Shown: positions 42,597 to 51,893 of the stretch, piece by piece
Layout of the letters: every line of letters starts with the position of its first letter
Position numbering within the stretch: the stretch's first letter is position 1
NCBI GenBank assembly: GCA_023701205.1
Contig: JAMPXJ010000028.1
Location: forward strand, 1-63,184
Direction of reading: 5' to 3'
DNA from: Oligoflexia bacterium
Lineage (GTDB): Bacteria; Bdellovibrionota; UBA1018
DNA length: 63,184 nucleotides
The notes under the pieces: model-generated
The model's input: the letters and a program-made list of their open reading frames with translations, nothing else
Database searches by the model: none
What the model was told of the DNA's origin: nothing
Translations under genes and position numbers: made by a program

Positions 42597-44669
42597 ATGG
42601 CCGCTGAAACCCGTGTCGAGTCGCCTAAAACCCGAAGCAGCCTGCGTCAGCGCATCCTGGCGCTGGTCGGCGGTTTGATCGTCCTTTCGCTGCTTGGCTC
42701 CACGATCAGCCTTTACCGGATCACCGAGATGAACCGGCTGCTCGAGGCGATCAACCGCGTTTCCGTGCCTCTGGGCCGCATTTTCACGCAGATCCAGTCG
42801 GATTCGGACCTCTATCGTAGGGAGCTCGAGCGGGGCTTGGGCTCGTCGCATTGGCGCGATTCCCACTGGCGACCCCGGCGCGTGCCCCGCTGGATCTCCG
42901 ACGTGCTGGAGAGCGAGGTCACTCGCGTGGGTGAGCTCGTGGGGACGGATCTGGATTGGGCCGCCCCCGATTCGCGCGCGCGTTGGCAGGAGTGGGCTGG
43001 CGAGGTCGCTCAAGGGTTGCGCGCCTTGAAACGCCAGGAAGCGGAGCTGCACTCGGCGCTGGAACGGCGCGACTGGAACGCGGCCGAGACGAGCCATGCG
43101 CGCTGGACGTCGGCCATGGAAGAGTGGCGGCGCCAGATCCAGTGGGGGGCGCTCGAGTACGAGCGGCTTTTCCATTCCACCTTCTCGCTCGCGCAGAGCC
43201 GGGTCTCCGAGCTGCGCACGGGACTGGAGATGATCCTGGTCGTGGTGGTCGCGCTTTCGCTCCTGCTGCTTTGGTTCGGAGAGCGGGCGCTGAGGCCGCT
43301 CGGGGAGCTGACGCGCGTCGCGCGCGAGATCACCCGGCGGGGTCTGCGCAAGGAGGACAAGGCCCTGCTCCCCACGGCCTCGCTCGGCCGCTCGGACGAG
43401 GTGAGCCAGCTCGCGCGCGAGTTCCACAATATGGCAACCGCCCTTCTGGAGCGCGAAAAGACCGTCGAGACCCAGAAACGCCACCTTTTGGAGCAGAATC
43501 GCCTGCTCCGCGAGATGGGGAGCCTCAACGAGAACATCCTCGACAGCATCCAATCCATTCTGATCGTGACGGATCTCGAGGGCCGCATCGCGCAGGTCAA
43601 TCCCGTGGCCGCGCGCTGGCTCGAGGCCCAGCCCGATAAGATCATCGGCTCTCCGCTCAGCCAATGGGAGAAGCTGGCGCCGCTGCTTTCGGGCATCCGG
43701 CAAGGCCGGATCGAGGCGACGGTCGTCGGTGAACGTACCTACGGTGGGCAGCTTTTTCGGTTGCGCGCCGAGAGCCCGGCCGAAAAAGCAGGGGTGGAGG
43801 TGGCGGTATCGGAAGGGGCGGGAACGAGCGAACGGGGGGCGATCCTGGTGCTCGAGGATCTCACCGAGGAGCTCGATCTGCAGGAAAGGCTCCGTCGCGC
43901 GGAAAATCTCGCCGCGATCGGCCGCTTGAGCGCCCAGGTCGCGCACGAGGTGCGGAATCCGCTGCATTCAATCGGGCTCGAGGCGGAAGTCGCCACCGAG
44001 CTTGCCGGTCGCTTGGGCAGCCCGCCGCTGAAGCAGTCGTTGCAGTCGATCCTCATGTCCGTCGATCGGCTCGAGAAGATCACGGAGAACTATCTCAAGC
44101 TCTCCAAGCTTTCTTCCGATCGCAAGGCGCCGGTCGATCTGGCCGAGACGCTCGAGTCGGTGCTGGCGACCTATGCTTCCGTTTGCGAGAAGCAGGGGGT
44201 GCGGGTGGACTGGAAGCTCGAGTCCGGCTCGTCCTTCCGAGTCCTGGGCGATCGCGACCTGCTCGAGCAGGTCCTGGGCAATCTCCTGCGCAATGCCCTG
44301 CAGGCCCTGGAGGGGCGCCCGGGAATCGAAGAGGCGTTCAAAGAAGCGCCCGAAGAGCCACGCATCGCCTGGGCGATGGGGAGCGCCGAATCCGGCTCCG
44401 TCTGGCTTCGGATCGAGGATAACGGCCCGGGTATCCCCGAAGAGCTGCGGCCGCGGCTCTTCACTCCGTTCGTCACCACGCGCGCGCAGGGAACGGGACT
44501 AGGGCTTTCTTTCGTCAAGAAGGTGCTCGAGGATCACGGAGGGGCGATCCGCTGCTGCGAGCGCGAGCGCGAGCCGGGCCGCGGCGCGGTGTTCGAGCTG
44601 ACGATTCCGGCGTTGAGCGCCGAGGCGGAGCTGCCGGCGAGCGTCGTTTCAGGGGAGCTGAACGCATGA
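42597..44669 (+). CDS. Membrane sensor histidine kinase (PAS, HAMP)
   Basis: 690 residues. Membrane helix 1 (about 18-40), periplasmic helical sensor (about 41-207), helix 2 (about 208-230), HAMP (about 232-290), coiled coil, PAS (about 318-430), HisKA with AQVAHEVRNPLHSI (phospho-His about 450), and HATPase with NLLRNALQAL, DNGPGIPEE and GTGLGLSFVKK. Start ATG 42597 lacks a clear ribosome site. It overlaps the NtrC gene by 4 bases (ATGA), so the two form a two-component pair. It follows the cytochrome operon but sits behind its own terminator-separated start. Confidence 0.92.
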   Translation: MAAETRVESPKTRSSLRQRILALVGGLIVLSLLGSTISLYRITEMNRLLEAINRVSVPLGRIFTQIQSDSDLYRRELERGLGSSHWRDSHWRPRRVPRWISDVLESEVTRVGELVGTDLDWAAPDSRARWQEWAGEVAQGLRALKRQEAELHSALERRDWNAAETSHARWTSAMEEWRRQIQWGALEYERLFHSTFSLAQSRVSELRTGLEMILVVVVALSLLLLWFGERALRPLGELTRVAREITRRGLRKEDKALLPTASLGRSDEVSQLAREFHNMATALLEREKTVETQKRHLLEQNRLLREMGSLNENILDSIQSILIVTDLEGRIAQVNPVAARWLEAQPDKIIGSPLSQWEKLAPLLSGIRQGRIEATVVGERTYGGQLFRLRAESPAEKAGVEVAVSEGAGTSERGAILVLEDLTEELDLQERLRRAENLAAIGRLSAQVAHEVRNPLHSIGLEAEVATELAGRLGSPPLKQSLQSILMSVDRLEKITENYLKLSKLSSDRKAPVDLAETLESVLATYASVCEKQGVRVDWKLESGSSFRVLGDRDLLEQVLGNLLRNALQALEGRPGIEEAFKEAPEEPRIAWAMGSAESGSVWLRIEDNGPGIPEELRPRLFTPFVTTRAQGTGLGLSFVKKVLEDHGGAIRCCEREREPGRGAVFELTIPALSAEAELPASVVSGELNA

Positions 44670-46033
44670 AGACCATCCTGGTCGTCGACGATGATCCGCA
44701 GGCGCAGCAGTCCACGCGCAAGATCCTGGAGCTCGCGGGCTTTTCCGTCCGGGTCGCGAGCGACGGGCAGGAGGCGCTGGAGCTTGCGCGCCCGGGGGCG
44801 GCCTGCGAGCTGGACCTGATCCTCACGGATGTCCGCATGCCCCGGATGGGAGGGCTGGAGTTCCTCCGAGCGCTGTCGGTCTGCGGTGACGGCATTCCCG
44901 TGATCCTGATGACGGCCTTCGGGCGCGTGGAGGACGCGGTCTGGGCCATGAAATTCGGCGCGGTGGATTTCCTCACCAAGCCGTTCAAGCGGCAGGCGCT
45001 GCTTTCGGCCGTGGAGGCGGCGCTCAAGCGCTCGCGCCCGCGCGCCCGCGGTGACGTGGGAGGCGTCAGCGAGGGCGCCGACGAAACGCTGCTCGGCCGC
45101 TCGCAGGCGATGCGCGAGCTGCGGGCGATGATCGCGCGGGTCGCGCCGACGGCGGCCTCGGTCCTGATCACCGGTGAAAGCGGGACGGGCAAGGAACTGG
45201 TCGCCCGCTGCATCCACCGGCAAAGCCAGCGTGGCGCGGAACGCTTCGTGGCGCTCAACTGCGCCGCCGTTCCCGATTCGTTGATCGAAAGCGAGCTTTT
45301 CGGCTTCGAGAAAGGCGCTTTCACGGGCGCGACCGGCGCGCGCGACGGGCTTTTCGAGGCCGCGCATCAGGGGACGCTTCTGCTCGACGAGATCGGCGAG
45401 ATGCCCTTGAATACCCAGCCCAAGCTCCTGCGAGCGCTCCAGGAAGGGGAGGTGCGGCGCCTGGGCTCGAACGTCTCGAAGAAAGTGGACGTGCGTCTCG
45501 TGGCCGCGACCAACCGCGATCTGCGCGAGTGCGCGCGCGCGGGGACGTTCCGCCAGGATCTGCTTTACCGGCTCGAGGTGATCTGCCTGCGCGTGCCGCC
45601 GCTGCGCGAGCGCATGGAAGACCTGCCGGACCTGGCTTACCGCTTCCTGAAGGTCAACTCCGCCCGGCACGCCAAGAGCGTCACCGGTATCGGCGAAGAG
45701 GCGCTCGAGCTGCTCCTGGCGCATCCCTGGCCCGGAAACGTGCGCGAGCTCGCCAACGTGATCGAGCGCGCGGTGGTGTTCGCTCGGGGGGAACACCTGG
45801 AGGCGGCCGACCTTCCGGAGCATCTGCGAAGCGCCTCGGGAGCGGTCAGCGCCGGCGCGGCGATTTCCGTCCCGCTCGGGATGTCGCTCAAGGAAGTCGA
45901 GGACCTTCTCATCCGGAAGACGCTCGAGGCCACCGACGGCGACAAGAACATGACCGCCAAGATCCTGGGGATCAATTCGCGGACGATTTACCGGAAGCTC
46001 GACAAGAGGGCGGAGCGGGAACCCGAGGCCTAA
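44666..46033 (+). CDS. NtrC-family sigma-54-dependent response regulator
   Basis: 455 residues. Receiver domain (1-120) with Asp55 in LILTDVRMP and Lys in DFLTKPFK. AAA+ sigma-54 activator domain with Walker A GESGTGKELVA, the sigma-54 contact loop GAFTGATG, Walker B GTLLLDEIGEMP and the arginine-finger region. C-terminal Fis-type helix-turn-helix (NMTAKILGINSRTIYRKL). All residues needed for sigma-54 activation are present. Cognate of the overlapping kinase. The strongest sigma-54 promoters in the window precede the two paralogous lipoproteins. Convergent with the ChaN-like gene, overlapping by 4 bases. Confidence 0.95.
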   Translation: MKTILVVDDDPQAQQSTRKILELAGFSVRVASDGQEALELARPGAACELDLILTDVRMPRMGGLEFLRALSVCGDGIPVILMTAFGRVEDAVWAMKFGAVDFLTKPFKRQALLSAVEAALKRSRPRARGDVGGVSEGADETLLGRSQAMRELRAMIARVAPTAASVLITGESGTGKELVARCIHRQSQRGAERFVALNCAAVPDSLIESELFGFEKGAFTGATGARDGLFEAAHQGTLLLDEIGEMPLNTQPKLLRALQEGEVRRLGSNVSKKVDVRLVAATNRDLRECARAGTFRQDLLYRLEVICLRVPPLRERMEDLPDLAYRFLKVNSARHAKSVTGIGEEALELLLAHPWPGNVRELANVIERAVVFARGEHLEAADLPEHLRSASGAVSAGAAISVPLGMSLKEVEDLLIRKTLEATDGDKNMTAKILGINSRTIYRKLDKRAEREPEA

Positions 46034-47718
46034 AGCGTCCGCCCCTTGGTCTTGGGCGCCCTCGCGGGCGCGACCCGCTTGAGAAGCAGGCAGTACCGCT
46101 GGGAATAGGGAATCGGCTCTCGCGGCAGGAAGATCTCGCGCAGCTCGCCGGCGCCGGCCTTCCCGGCCAGGAAACACAGGTGCAGCCGTTTGGCCAGGAT
46201 ATGGCCCGCGTACCGCGCGGCCAGCTCCGCGCACAGGGGCGAGGGGAACGGCAGCGGCCGTGTCGCCGGGCCGGGCCTGAGCGCGAGCAGGGCGAGGCTG
46301 CGTGCCTGGAGGTCGAACGCGGCCGGACCTCGGGCGGCGCGCGGCGCGAGCAGGAGCGCGCGCGCGAGATCTTGGGGAAGGTCGCACTTGCGACGGGGAT
46401 TGATCAGCAGGCTCCCCAGGAACCCGAAGGCGGCATCCAGGGCCTGGCGGTGGAAATCCTCGGAAGATCGGATCAGGAAGCTCGCGTCGCCCGTGTGCCG
46501 GCGCAGCAGATGGATCGCCGCGAGCTCGGCGACATGATTGGAGCTGCCGCTCGCCAGGTAGGCCAGCTCCCGCGAGGGGAGATAAAAAGCGCGGTTGCCC
46601 GTGACGTGCGACCGGATCAGGCGAAGCTCGGCCGTGTTCAGCTTCTCGCGCGCGAGCCCGTAGGCCGCGCTCGCCTCTTCGATCGTGAGCGCGTGGAGAT
46701 TGGACCACGAGACGGGCTCCAGGCCGAGGACCTCCGATAGCGTTTCGCCGAAGGCGCGCATCATCGAGAGATGGTCTTCGGGACCGGCGGATTCGTCGCG
46801 TTCGTCGGCAGGCATGGGCGACGGCAGGCCCTCGGCCCAGCTCACCAGGCTCTGGAGCCTGGCCCAGGGAGTTCCCGACAGGACGCAGTAGACGTTCCGG
46901 CGCAGCTGCAGGATTTCGGTCCGGTCCTCCTGCCCTTTTCGGGCGAGCTGCCAGTAAAGGCGGTCCTGGTTCTGATGGACGACGATCGAGGAGAGCGGGT
47001 CGCCCAGAAAACGGCGCGAAACCTCCTTCAGCGCCGCCGGCAGATGCGCGGTCGCGACATGCAGCTCGCCGTAAAGCACGACGAGCTTTGGGGGGGACGG
47101 GGCAGCGAAAAGATCGGTGATCACGCCGGCGGCCCAGCGATCGCGCCGTTCGAGATCGCGCTCCGCGCCGCCGCGCCGGATCGCCGCCCGCGAGCGCTGC
47201 CGAAGGTCGAGCAGCTCACGGAGCTCCGGAGGGCGGTTCAGCGCGATCATGCGGATTCCGTTTTCGCGCGCGAACTGGAAAAGCGGAGCGTAGTTCCTCC
47301 AGGGAAAGCCCCACTCCTCCCGATAGCGGATCGCGCGAAGGAACTCCTCCAGCGAAAGCTTGCTCGCCTGGAACGCATCGAGCTCGCGCTGGTTTCGGCT
47401 GGAGACCAGCTCCAGGCCGATCATCCAGTTCTCGCCGGGCCGGGCTGCCTCGCGCACGATCCGCAGCGCCGTGCGCTGAGCCTGTTCGAAGGTGTGGAAG
47501 TCGGCGACGAAGGTCACATCCGCCGCGCGCACGGCGCGGATCAATTCGCGCTTGTCCACGACCGCATGGCGGGCAGCCGGGAAATCCCGGCGGAACTCCC
47601 GTTCATAGCGGCGGATGCTCGCGGGCTGCGGGCCCAGGAGGCGCTTGGCCTGCGCTTCCAGCGAGCGGAAGATCCTGCGTTGCAGCTTCAGGAGTCGCGC
47701 GCGGTCTGAGGTCTTCAT
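46030..47718 (-). CDS. ChaN-like (haem-uptake/Tiki superfamily) protein with extra C-terminal region
   Basis: 562 residues, no signal peptide. Residues about 50-280 match ChaN/Tiki-type proteins: DVTFVADFHTFEQAQRTALR near the start, IGLELVSSRNQRELDAF, and VVLYGELHVATAHLPAAL. The conserved Glu and His residues of that metal-binding fold are present. The remaining 280 residues are helical and unrecognised, and may be a lineage-specific domain. ChaN proteins of Campylobacter bind haem; here a cytochrome-rich neighbourhood makes haem or metal handling plausible but unproven. A 14-base tandem repeat lies just before the start. Confidence 0.7.
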   Translation of the reverse strand: MKTSDRARLLKLQRRIFRSLEAQAKRLLGPQPASIRRYEREFRRDFPAARHAVVDKRELIRAVRAADVTFVADFHTFEQAQRTALRIVREAARPGENWMIGLELVSSRNQRELDAFQASKLSLEEFLRAIRYREEWGFPWRNYAPLFQFARENGIRMIALNRPPELRELLDLRQRSRAAIRRGGAERDLERRDRWAAGVITDLFAAPSPPKLVVLYGELHVATAHLPAALKEVSRRFLGDPLSSIVVHQNQDRLYWQLARKGQEDRTEILQLRRNVYCVLSGTPWARLQSLVSWAEGLPSPMPADERDESAGPEDHLSMMRAFGETLSEVLGLEPVSWSNLHALTIEEASAAYGLAREKLNTAELRLIRSHVTGNRAFYLPSRELAYLASGSSNHVAELAAIHLLRRHTGDASFLIRSSEDFHRQALDAAFGFLGSLLINPRRKCDLPQDLARALLLAPRAARGPAAFDLQARSLALLALRPGPATRPLPFPSPLCAELAARYAGHILAKRLHLCFLAGKAGAGELREIFLPREPIPYSQRYCLLLKRVAPARAPKTKGRTL

Positions 47719-47722
47719 TGAG

Positions 47723-47748
47723 TTTCCATCAGGGAATTTCCATCAGGG
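47723..47748. repeat. Short tandem repeat upstream of ChaN-like gene
   Basis: TTTCCATCAGGG occurs at 47723-47734 and again at 47737-47748 (period 14), within 30 bases upstream of ATG 47718. It may be a simple duplication of the leader. Confidence 0.6.
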
Positions 47749-47756
47749 GACTATCT

Positions 47757-48470
47757 TCACGCCGGGTGCAGGCGCCAGCGCTGACCGCAGCGCGCGCCGC
47801 TCGGCGCGTTCTCGGCGCTGATGCGGTGATTGAGGCCGTAGGCGAAGCCTCGCAGCCATTGCGCGTGCAGCGCGCAGAGCTCGGAGGCGATCGAGGCCAC
47901 ATCGGGGAACTGCGATCTTCGGTGGGGACAGGCCAGGAATTCGAAAGCCGCTTCCCCGCGCAGCGCGCGCTTGACCAAGAGGCCCTCGCCCTCGGGTACG
48001 TCGAGAAAGGGAGCGCCTGAGGCGGCGGGCACGAGAGCGCGCAGGTCGGCGCGCGCTTCCTCTGGCAGCTCCTTCCAGCGAATCTCGGCGACGCGCCTTC
48101 CGAGCTTCCAGCTGGCCTGCTCGAGGGCCCCTTCCAGCGCGGGCTGCTCCGCGAGCGATGTTTTCTCGATCAGCCGGGAAAGCGTGTACGCCTGGACCGA
48201 CCAGACGGTCCGTTCGAGCCGTCCGAGCACGTCTTCGGGCGCGGTGTCGTCGAGCAGCGGATCGAGACGCGAATCCGCGTCCAGCGCGTCGAGTACCCAG
48301 AGCTGGTCGGCGACGTCCGGGCTCAGTCCGCGCGCGAGCAGGTGGGGCGCGCGCTCGATCCTGAGCTCCCTGACCCAGGCCATGGTCAGCTCGTGCAGGC
48401 CGATGAGCTTCTTGAAGCGGCGATGATGATGGTGATCGGCCGCCCTGGAGTTCCAGGTGTACTCGCGCAT
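47757..48470 (-). CDS. Unknown cytoplasmic protein
   Basis: 237 residues. The N-terminus is His-rich (DHHHHRRFKKL), then mostly helical with many Trp, Leu and Arg. A CPHRRSQFPDV segment lies near the C-terminus and could bind metal with the N-terminal His cluster. No family recognised. It lies 38 bases upstream of the ChaN-like gene on the same strand and is probably in one operon with it; the His cluster would fit a metal or haem theme. That is inference only. Confidence 0.55.
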   Translation of the reverse strand: MREYTWNSRAADHHHHRRFKKLIGLHELTMAWVRELRIERAPHLLARGLSPDVADQLWVLDALDADSRLDPLLDDTAPEDVLGRLERTVWSVQAYTLSRLIEKTSLAEQPALEGALEQASWKLGRRVAEIRWKELPEEARADLRALVPAASGAPFLDVPEGEGLLVKRALRGEAAFEFLACPHRRSQFPDVASIASELCALHAQWLRGFAYGLNHRISAENAPSGARCGQRWRLHPA

Positions 48471-48810
48471 GAGGAGAGTCTAACCGAATCGCGGCGACGG
48501 TGTAAATATCGGGTCTCCGAGCGGCGCAAGGAGGGGGCGGGGCCACGGATCCGATCTCGTGGCCCCGGAGGGAATTGGGAGGGGGAGGGACAGCGCTTTC
48601 CTGAGTCGCCGCCAGAAGCCTTTCGAAAGAGGGGGGAGTTGATCGGCTCCTTCGCGGCGGCGTCTCAAGAAAACCCACAGTCCGCGGTGTTCACCGGGAC
48701 CATGTCGGATTTCTCGGTGCCTAGCTATTGCACCGGCGATGCCAGGTCCGCCCGGACACAGGGGTCAAGGATTTCAAAGGTTTCGCGTGACTGAGCCCTG
48801 TCGGAACCTG
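48471..48810. other. Intergenic region of 340 bases, no gene seen
   Basis: This lies between two leftward genes and should hold the promoter of the 47757-48470 gene. Its first half is G-rich on the plus strand (GGAGGGGGCGGGGCCACGG near 48531). No sigma-54 spacing, tRNA or convincing small frame was found. Confidence 0.4.
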
Positions 48811-51555
48811 TCAAAGAAGTGAGCAGGCGGAAAGCAACTCATTGAGCTCGCGCAGCCGGCGGCACTGATCACCATGGAGGCGCAGGATGTCCGAAGCGGT
48901 GGATTCGGCGAGCTCCAGGCGGCGGGGCAGGCGTAGGTAGGAGACCAGCTCGGCCCAGGTCGGGCTGGTAAGTCCCTCGAGCTGCTCCATCAGCATATCG
49001 AGAAGGATCGGGCTGTCGGAGGTAAGCGAAAGATGGAAGCCCGCTTCGGTAGCCAGCAGGATGCCGGGAGCGGGCGCTTTCACGCGCTCGATCCGGCCGA
49101 TCGCCATGTGCAGCGGCAGGTTGCCTACGATTCCCACGCGCGAATGCAGCGGAACGGAAACGCACTCGGACGCGGGAAGCATCTTGAGGAGCTGGCCCCA
49201 GCGGATCTTGCCCGACTCGGTGATCACCGAGAGGAAAGAGGCGTGGCCCGATTGGAGCTTCGCGAGCTCTCCCGAGGCGCGGATGAAGATCGCCGCGCGA
49301 ACCGGATCGCCGGTCTCGTCCCAGCAGAGTCGTGGCAGGATCGCGCCCGCGGTCTCCGGCTTCTCGACGACCTGGCGGGCGGTCGTCTCGTTCTCTGCGC
49401 TGATGCGATGGCCTTCGAAGCCCAGCCCGTGCAGCAGCGCCTTCGGCACCGGGATGCATTTGATCACCTGCTCATTAAGGAGCCACCTGCCTCCGCGGCG
49501 CTCGGCGTGATGATCCAGCCAGTTGTGGACCGCCTTGGATTCGAGATAGCGGCTCAGCGGCGCGACCCAGGTCTCGTCCGGCAGAAGGATCAGGTAGCCG
49601 GACCCCTGCGCTTCGTGTCCGGGGATCGGGAGGGGACGGGCCGCGAGCCTTCGGCCTTCGGCGCCGTCGCTTTCGCAGGCGATCCAAAAGCCTTTGAGGC
49701 CTGGGTGCACGTGCCAGGAGCTTGGGCGGGCATCGGGGGTCTTCTCGCCTTCGGGGGTGTGGCGGATGGTGGTCGCTGAGGCGAGCGGAATGGATACATC
49801 GCGCAGGCGCTCGAGATTGCGGATTGTGGCCATGCAGGCCGGATCCGGCCAGCGTTCGGCCCATTCGCGCTGCGGTGTCGGGCTCTTCTGCACATGAAGG
49901 GTCCAGGAACCGCGGGGTTCCACGGGCGCAGGCCGGGAGGCCGCCGCCAGCATGTCCTGGAAAATGATCGGCACCTCGACATGGCTTCGGATCTGTCCGT
50001 GCAGGGTGATCCGGAGCGGCCGATGCGTCAGGCGCTCCTCGACCTTGGGTTCCCGCCCGAAGAGATAGAGGTATTTCGGGAAGAGCGGGAGGCGTGCTCC
50101 CGGCAGCCCGTGCGAGAGGTCCGAAAGATCCCATTCGCAGAGCACCTTGGCCCGGTCGAGCAGGAAGTTCAGCATCTCGGAGCCGTCGCTCGTGCTCAGG
50201 GGTTCCTCGCGTGCCCACCACAGCAGCCCATTCGGACGAAGCTTGGTCAGCGCCACGCAGGCCTGAAGGTCGCCCAGGCTCGTGCCCGGCGAGCGCAGCT
50301 TCTTGAAATAGGGAAGCAGCTCGAGTTGCTCGCGCAATCCCTGGGCCTCGGGATTGCGTCCCTGCGCGCGCACGGCGCGCTCCTCGAAGACGAACGCGAG
50401 GTCGCAGGCCTCCTGCTCGGCGATGCGTGAAAGCAGCGAGGGCTTGGGCGAGCCGAGATTGAGGCTCAGCTGATCACGGGTATGCACCTCCAGGCCCGTG
50501 CCGATCGCCCAGAGCGGCGGACTCGAAAGACCGAACCACAGCTGCAGCAGCTCCGCCGTCAGCAGGTGGAACGGCGAGGCTTCCAGGCCGATCCAGGTGA
50601 CCGCATGCGGGGCCGAGGCGCGCACCACCCCGCCGTCGCGCAGCGTGGGCGAAAAGCCGATCCAGCTTCGCTTGATCGGACCCGGACTGGCGGCCGGATT
50701 GAAACCAAACGAAGGGAGCTGGTTCCAAAGCGCCTGATAGAAGCGCGAATCGTAGCCCTGCGGATCGGCGCTCATGGGCCGGCTCTGGCGCGAGGTGCTC
50801 AGCAGGGTGAGCAGGAAGGCCGGACCCTCGGAGGCGATTTCCCAGGCCCCGATCACCGACCAGATCTCGCTCTGGATGAAGGGGCTCGGCTTGTACCAGG
50901 AGTAGATATTCTGGCGCGCGACCTGCCAGCTCTCGCGATCCAGCGGTACGAATGGCTTGATCGCGGAGTTGATGACCCAGTTGAGATCCTTGAGGTCTGC
51001 CTCGCTCCAGCGCCGGATTCCGCGATCGGACCAGGCCTTCAGCAGGAGAGCCTGTCCCAGCGTGAAAAGGGCGACCTCTTCGAAATAACTCTGCAGTGCC
51101 GCGCTCTGTGCCGGATTGCGGGGGCCTTCGATCCAGCGGCGGAGTCCGCCAGCCGCATCGAGACTGCCCGAAAGCGCGGTCGGCCCGGATGCATGACCTG
51201 CCAGGCGATCCAGGTACTGCGCCACGGCCTCGCGGCGGCTCATATTGAGCGAGAGCAGTCGCGTCAGATTTCCCTCGAGGTCCTGTAGGATATGTCCTTT
51301 GAGTGTCAGGAAGGCGGGGAGGCGATTGCCATTGAAGCCCGCGGGAGCCGGAGGCGGAACGGGAGGAAGCAGCGAGGATGCGGGCGGCTTCGCGCTCATG
51401 CCCAGCATATCGCCGGCGTGGCGTCGCGCCTGCTGGATCAACTCAGGATCGATGCTGAGGCCGGCATGGTCGAGTAGAAGGGGAGCCGGATGAGACGGCT
51501 CGAGAAAGGCACTGAGATCTGGAATCTTTTTGGGATTCTCTGTTGGCCTATCCAT
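48811..51555 (-). CDS. Large unknown protein, possibly degenerate DNA methyltransferase-like
   Basis: 914 residues from ATG 51555; longer in-frame starts at 51624 and 51756 would include translated tandem repeats and were rejected. The N-terminal third is helical. Middle and C-terminal segments recall type IIG/N6-adenine methyltransferases after the catalytic site: LRPNGLLWWAREEPLSTSD then LLDRAKVLCEWDLS, and a target-recognition-like YLILLPDETW with RYLESKAVHNWLDHHAERR then VIKCIPVPKALL. But no DPPY/NPPY or SAM motif I was found, so catalysis is doubtful. It could be an inactive relative or unrelated. No restriction gene is adjacent. Confidence 0.5.
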   Translation of the reverse strand: MDRPTENPKKIPDLSAFLEPSHPAPLLLDHAGLSIDPELIQQARRHAGDMLGMSAKPPASSLLPPVPPPAPAGFNGNRLPAFLTLKGHILQDLEGNLTRLLSLNMSRREAVAQYLDRLAGHASGPTALSGSLDAAGGLRRWIEGPRNPAQSAALQSYFEEVALFTLGQALLLKAWSDRGIRRWSEADLKDLNWVINSAIKPFVPLDRESWQVARQNIYSWYKPSPFIQSEIWSVIGAWEIASEGPAFLLTLLSTSRQSRPMSADPQGYDSRFYQALWNQLPSFGFNPAASPGPIKRSWIGFSPTLRDGGVVRASAPHAVTWIGLEASPFHLLTAELLQLWFGLSSPPLWAIGTGLEVHTRDQLSLNLGSPKPSLLSRIAEQEACDLAFVFEERAVRAQGRNPEAQGLREQLELLPYFKKLRSPGTSLGDLQACVALTKLRPNGLLWWAREEPLSTSDGSEMLNFLLDRAKVLCEWDLSDLSHGLPGARLPLFPKYLYLFGREPKVEERLTHRPLRITLHGQIRSHVEVPIIFQDMLAAASRPAPVEPRGSWTLHVQKSPTPQREWAERWPDPACMATIRNLERLRDVSIPLASATTIRHTPEGEKTPDARPSSWHVHPGLKGFWIACESDGAEGRRLAARPLPIPGHEAQGSGYLILLPDETWVAPLSRYLESKAVHNWLDHHAERRGGRWLLNEQVIKCIPVPKALLHGLGFEGHRISAENETTARQVVEKPETAGAILPRLCWDETGDPVRAAIFIRASGELAKLQSGHASFLSVITESGKIRWGQLLKMLPASECVSVPLHSRVGIVGNLPLHMAIGRIERVKAPAPGILLATEAGFHLSLTSDSPILLDMLMEQLEGLTSPTWAELVSYLRLPRRLELAESTASDILRLHGDQCRRLRELNELLSACSLL

Positions 51556-51630
51556 TGAACTACCTATCGAGCTACCGTCGAACTGCTGTTCACAAACACC
51601 TGGCTCGCGCCGGGCATTCCCCATAACCCC

Positions 51631-51670
51631 ACCGACACCCACCGACACCCGCCGACACCCGCCGACACCG
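51631..51670. repeat. 10-base tandem repeat, four copies
   Basis: The unit RCCGACACCC occurs four times in a row (51631-51670), the last with one change. It lies in the intergenic region upstream of the 51555 start and between divergent genes. Period 10 matches one helical turn, so it may be a regulatory array or simple slippage. Confidence 0.85.
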
Positions 51671-51893
51671 CTCTTTTTGGAAGAGAGGTCGAAAACTAAA
51701 CAACAGATTCGCAATGAAGGCGAGCGAAAACGTCCGACGCTTGACGTCAATCCCAATTAGCCGAAACCGTGCGGTTTTTTACTGTTGAATGCGTCGCTAC
51801 GCGACGGCATCAGGCCGGATCCCCTTCTTTGCGATACAAGGCATAAACTTTCAGGAAATTTCTGCCGATGAAAAGTATCGGAGAGACCAAGAC

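Noticed and set aside
44534..46708. 724-codon minus-strand frame opposite ntrC
   Set aside because: The plus strand holds a complete sigma-54 activator; the minus frame has no recognisable domain.
48530..48555. Sigma-54-like GCAA...GGCCA on the minus strand
   Set aside because: The spacing between the two boxes is about four bases too long for a -24/-12 promoter.
51631..51670. CRISPR-like array
   Set aside because: Repeats are only 10 bases with no spacers and no cas genes nearby.
51555..51756. 67-residue N-terminal extension of the 914-residue protein
   Set aside because: It would translate the 10-base tandem repeat (GVGG/RRVSVGV) and has no signal or conserved look; ATG 51555 is simpler.
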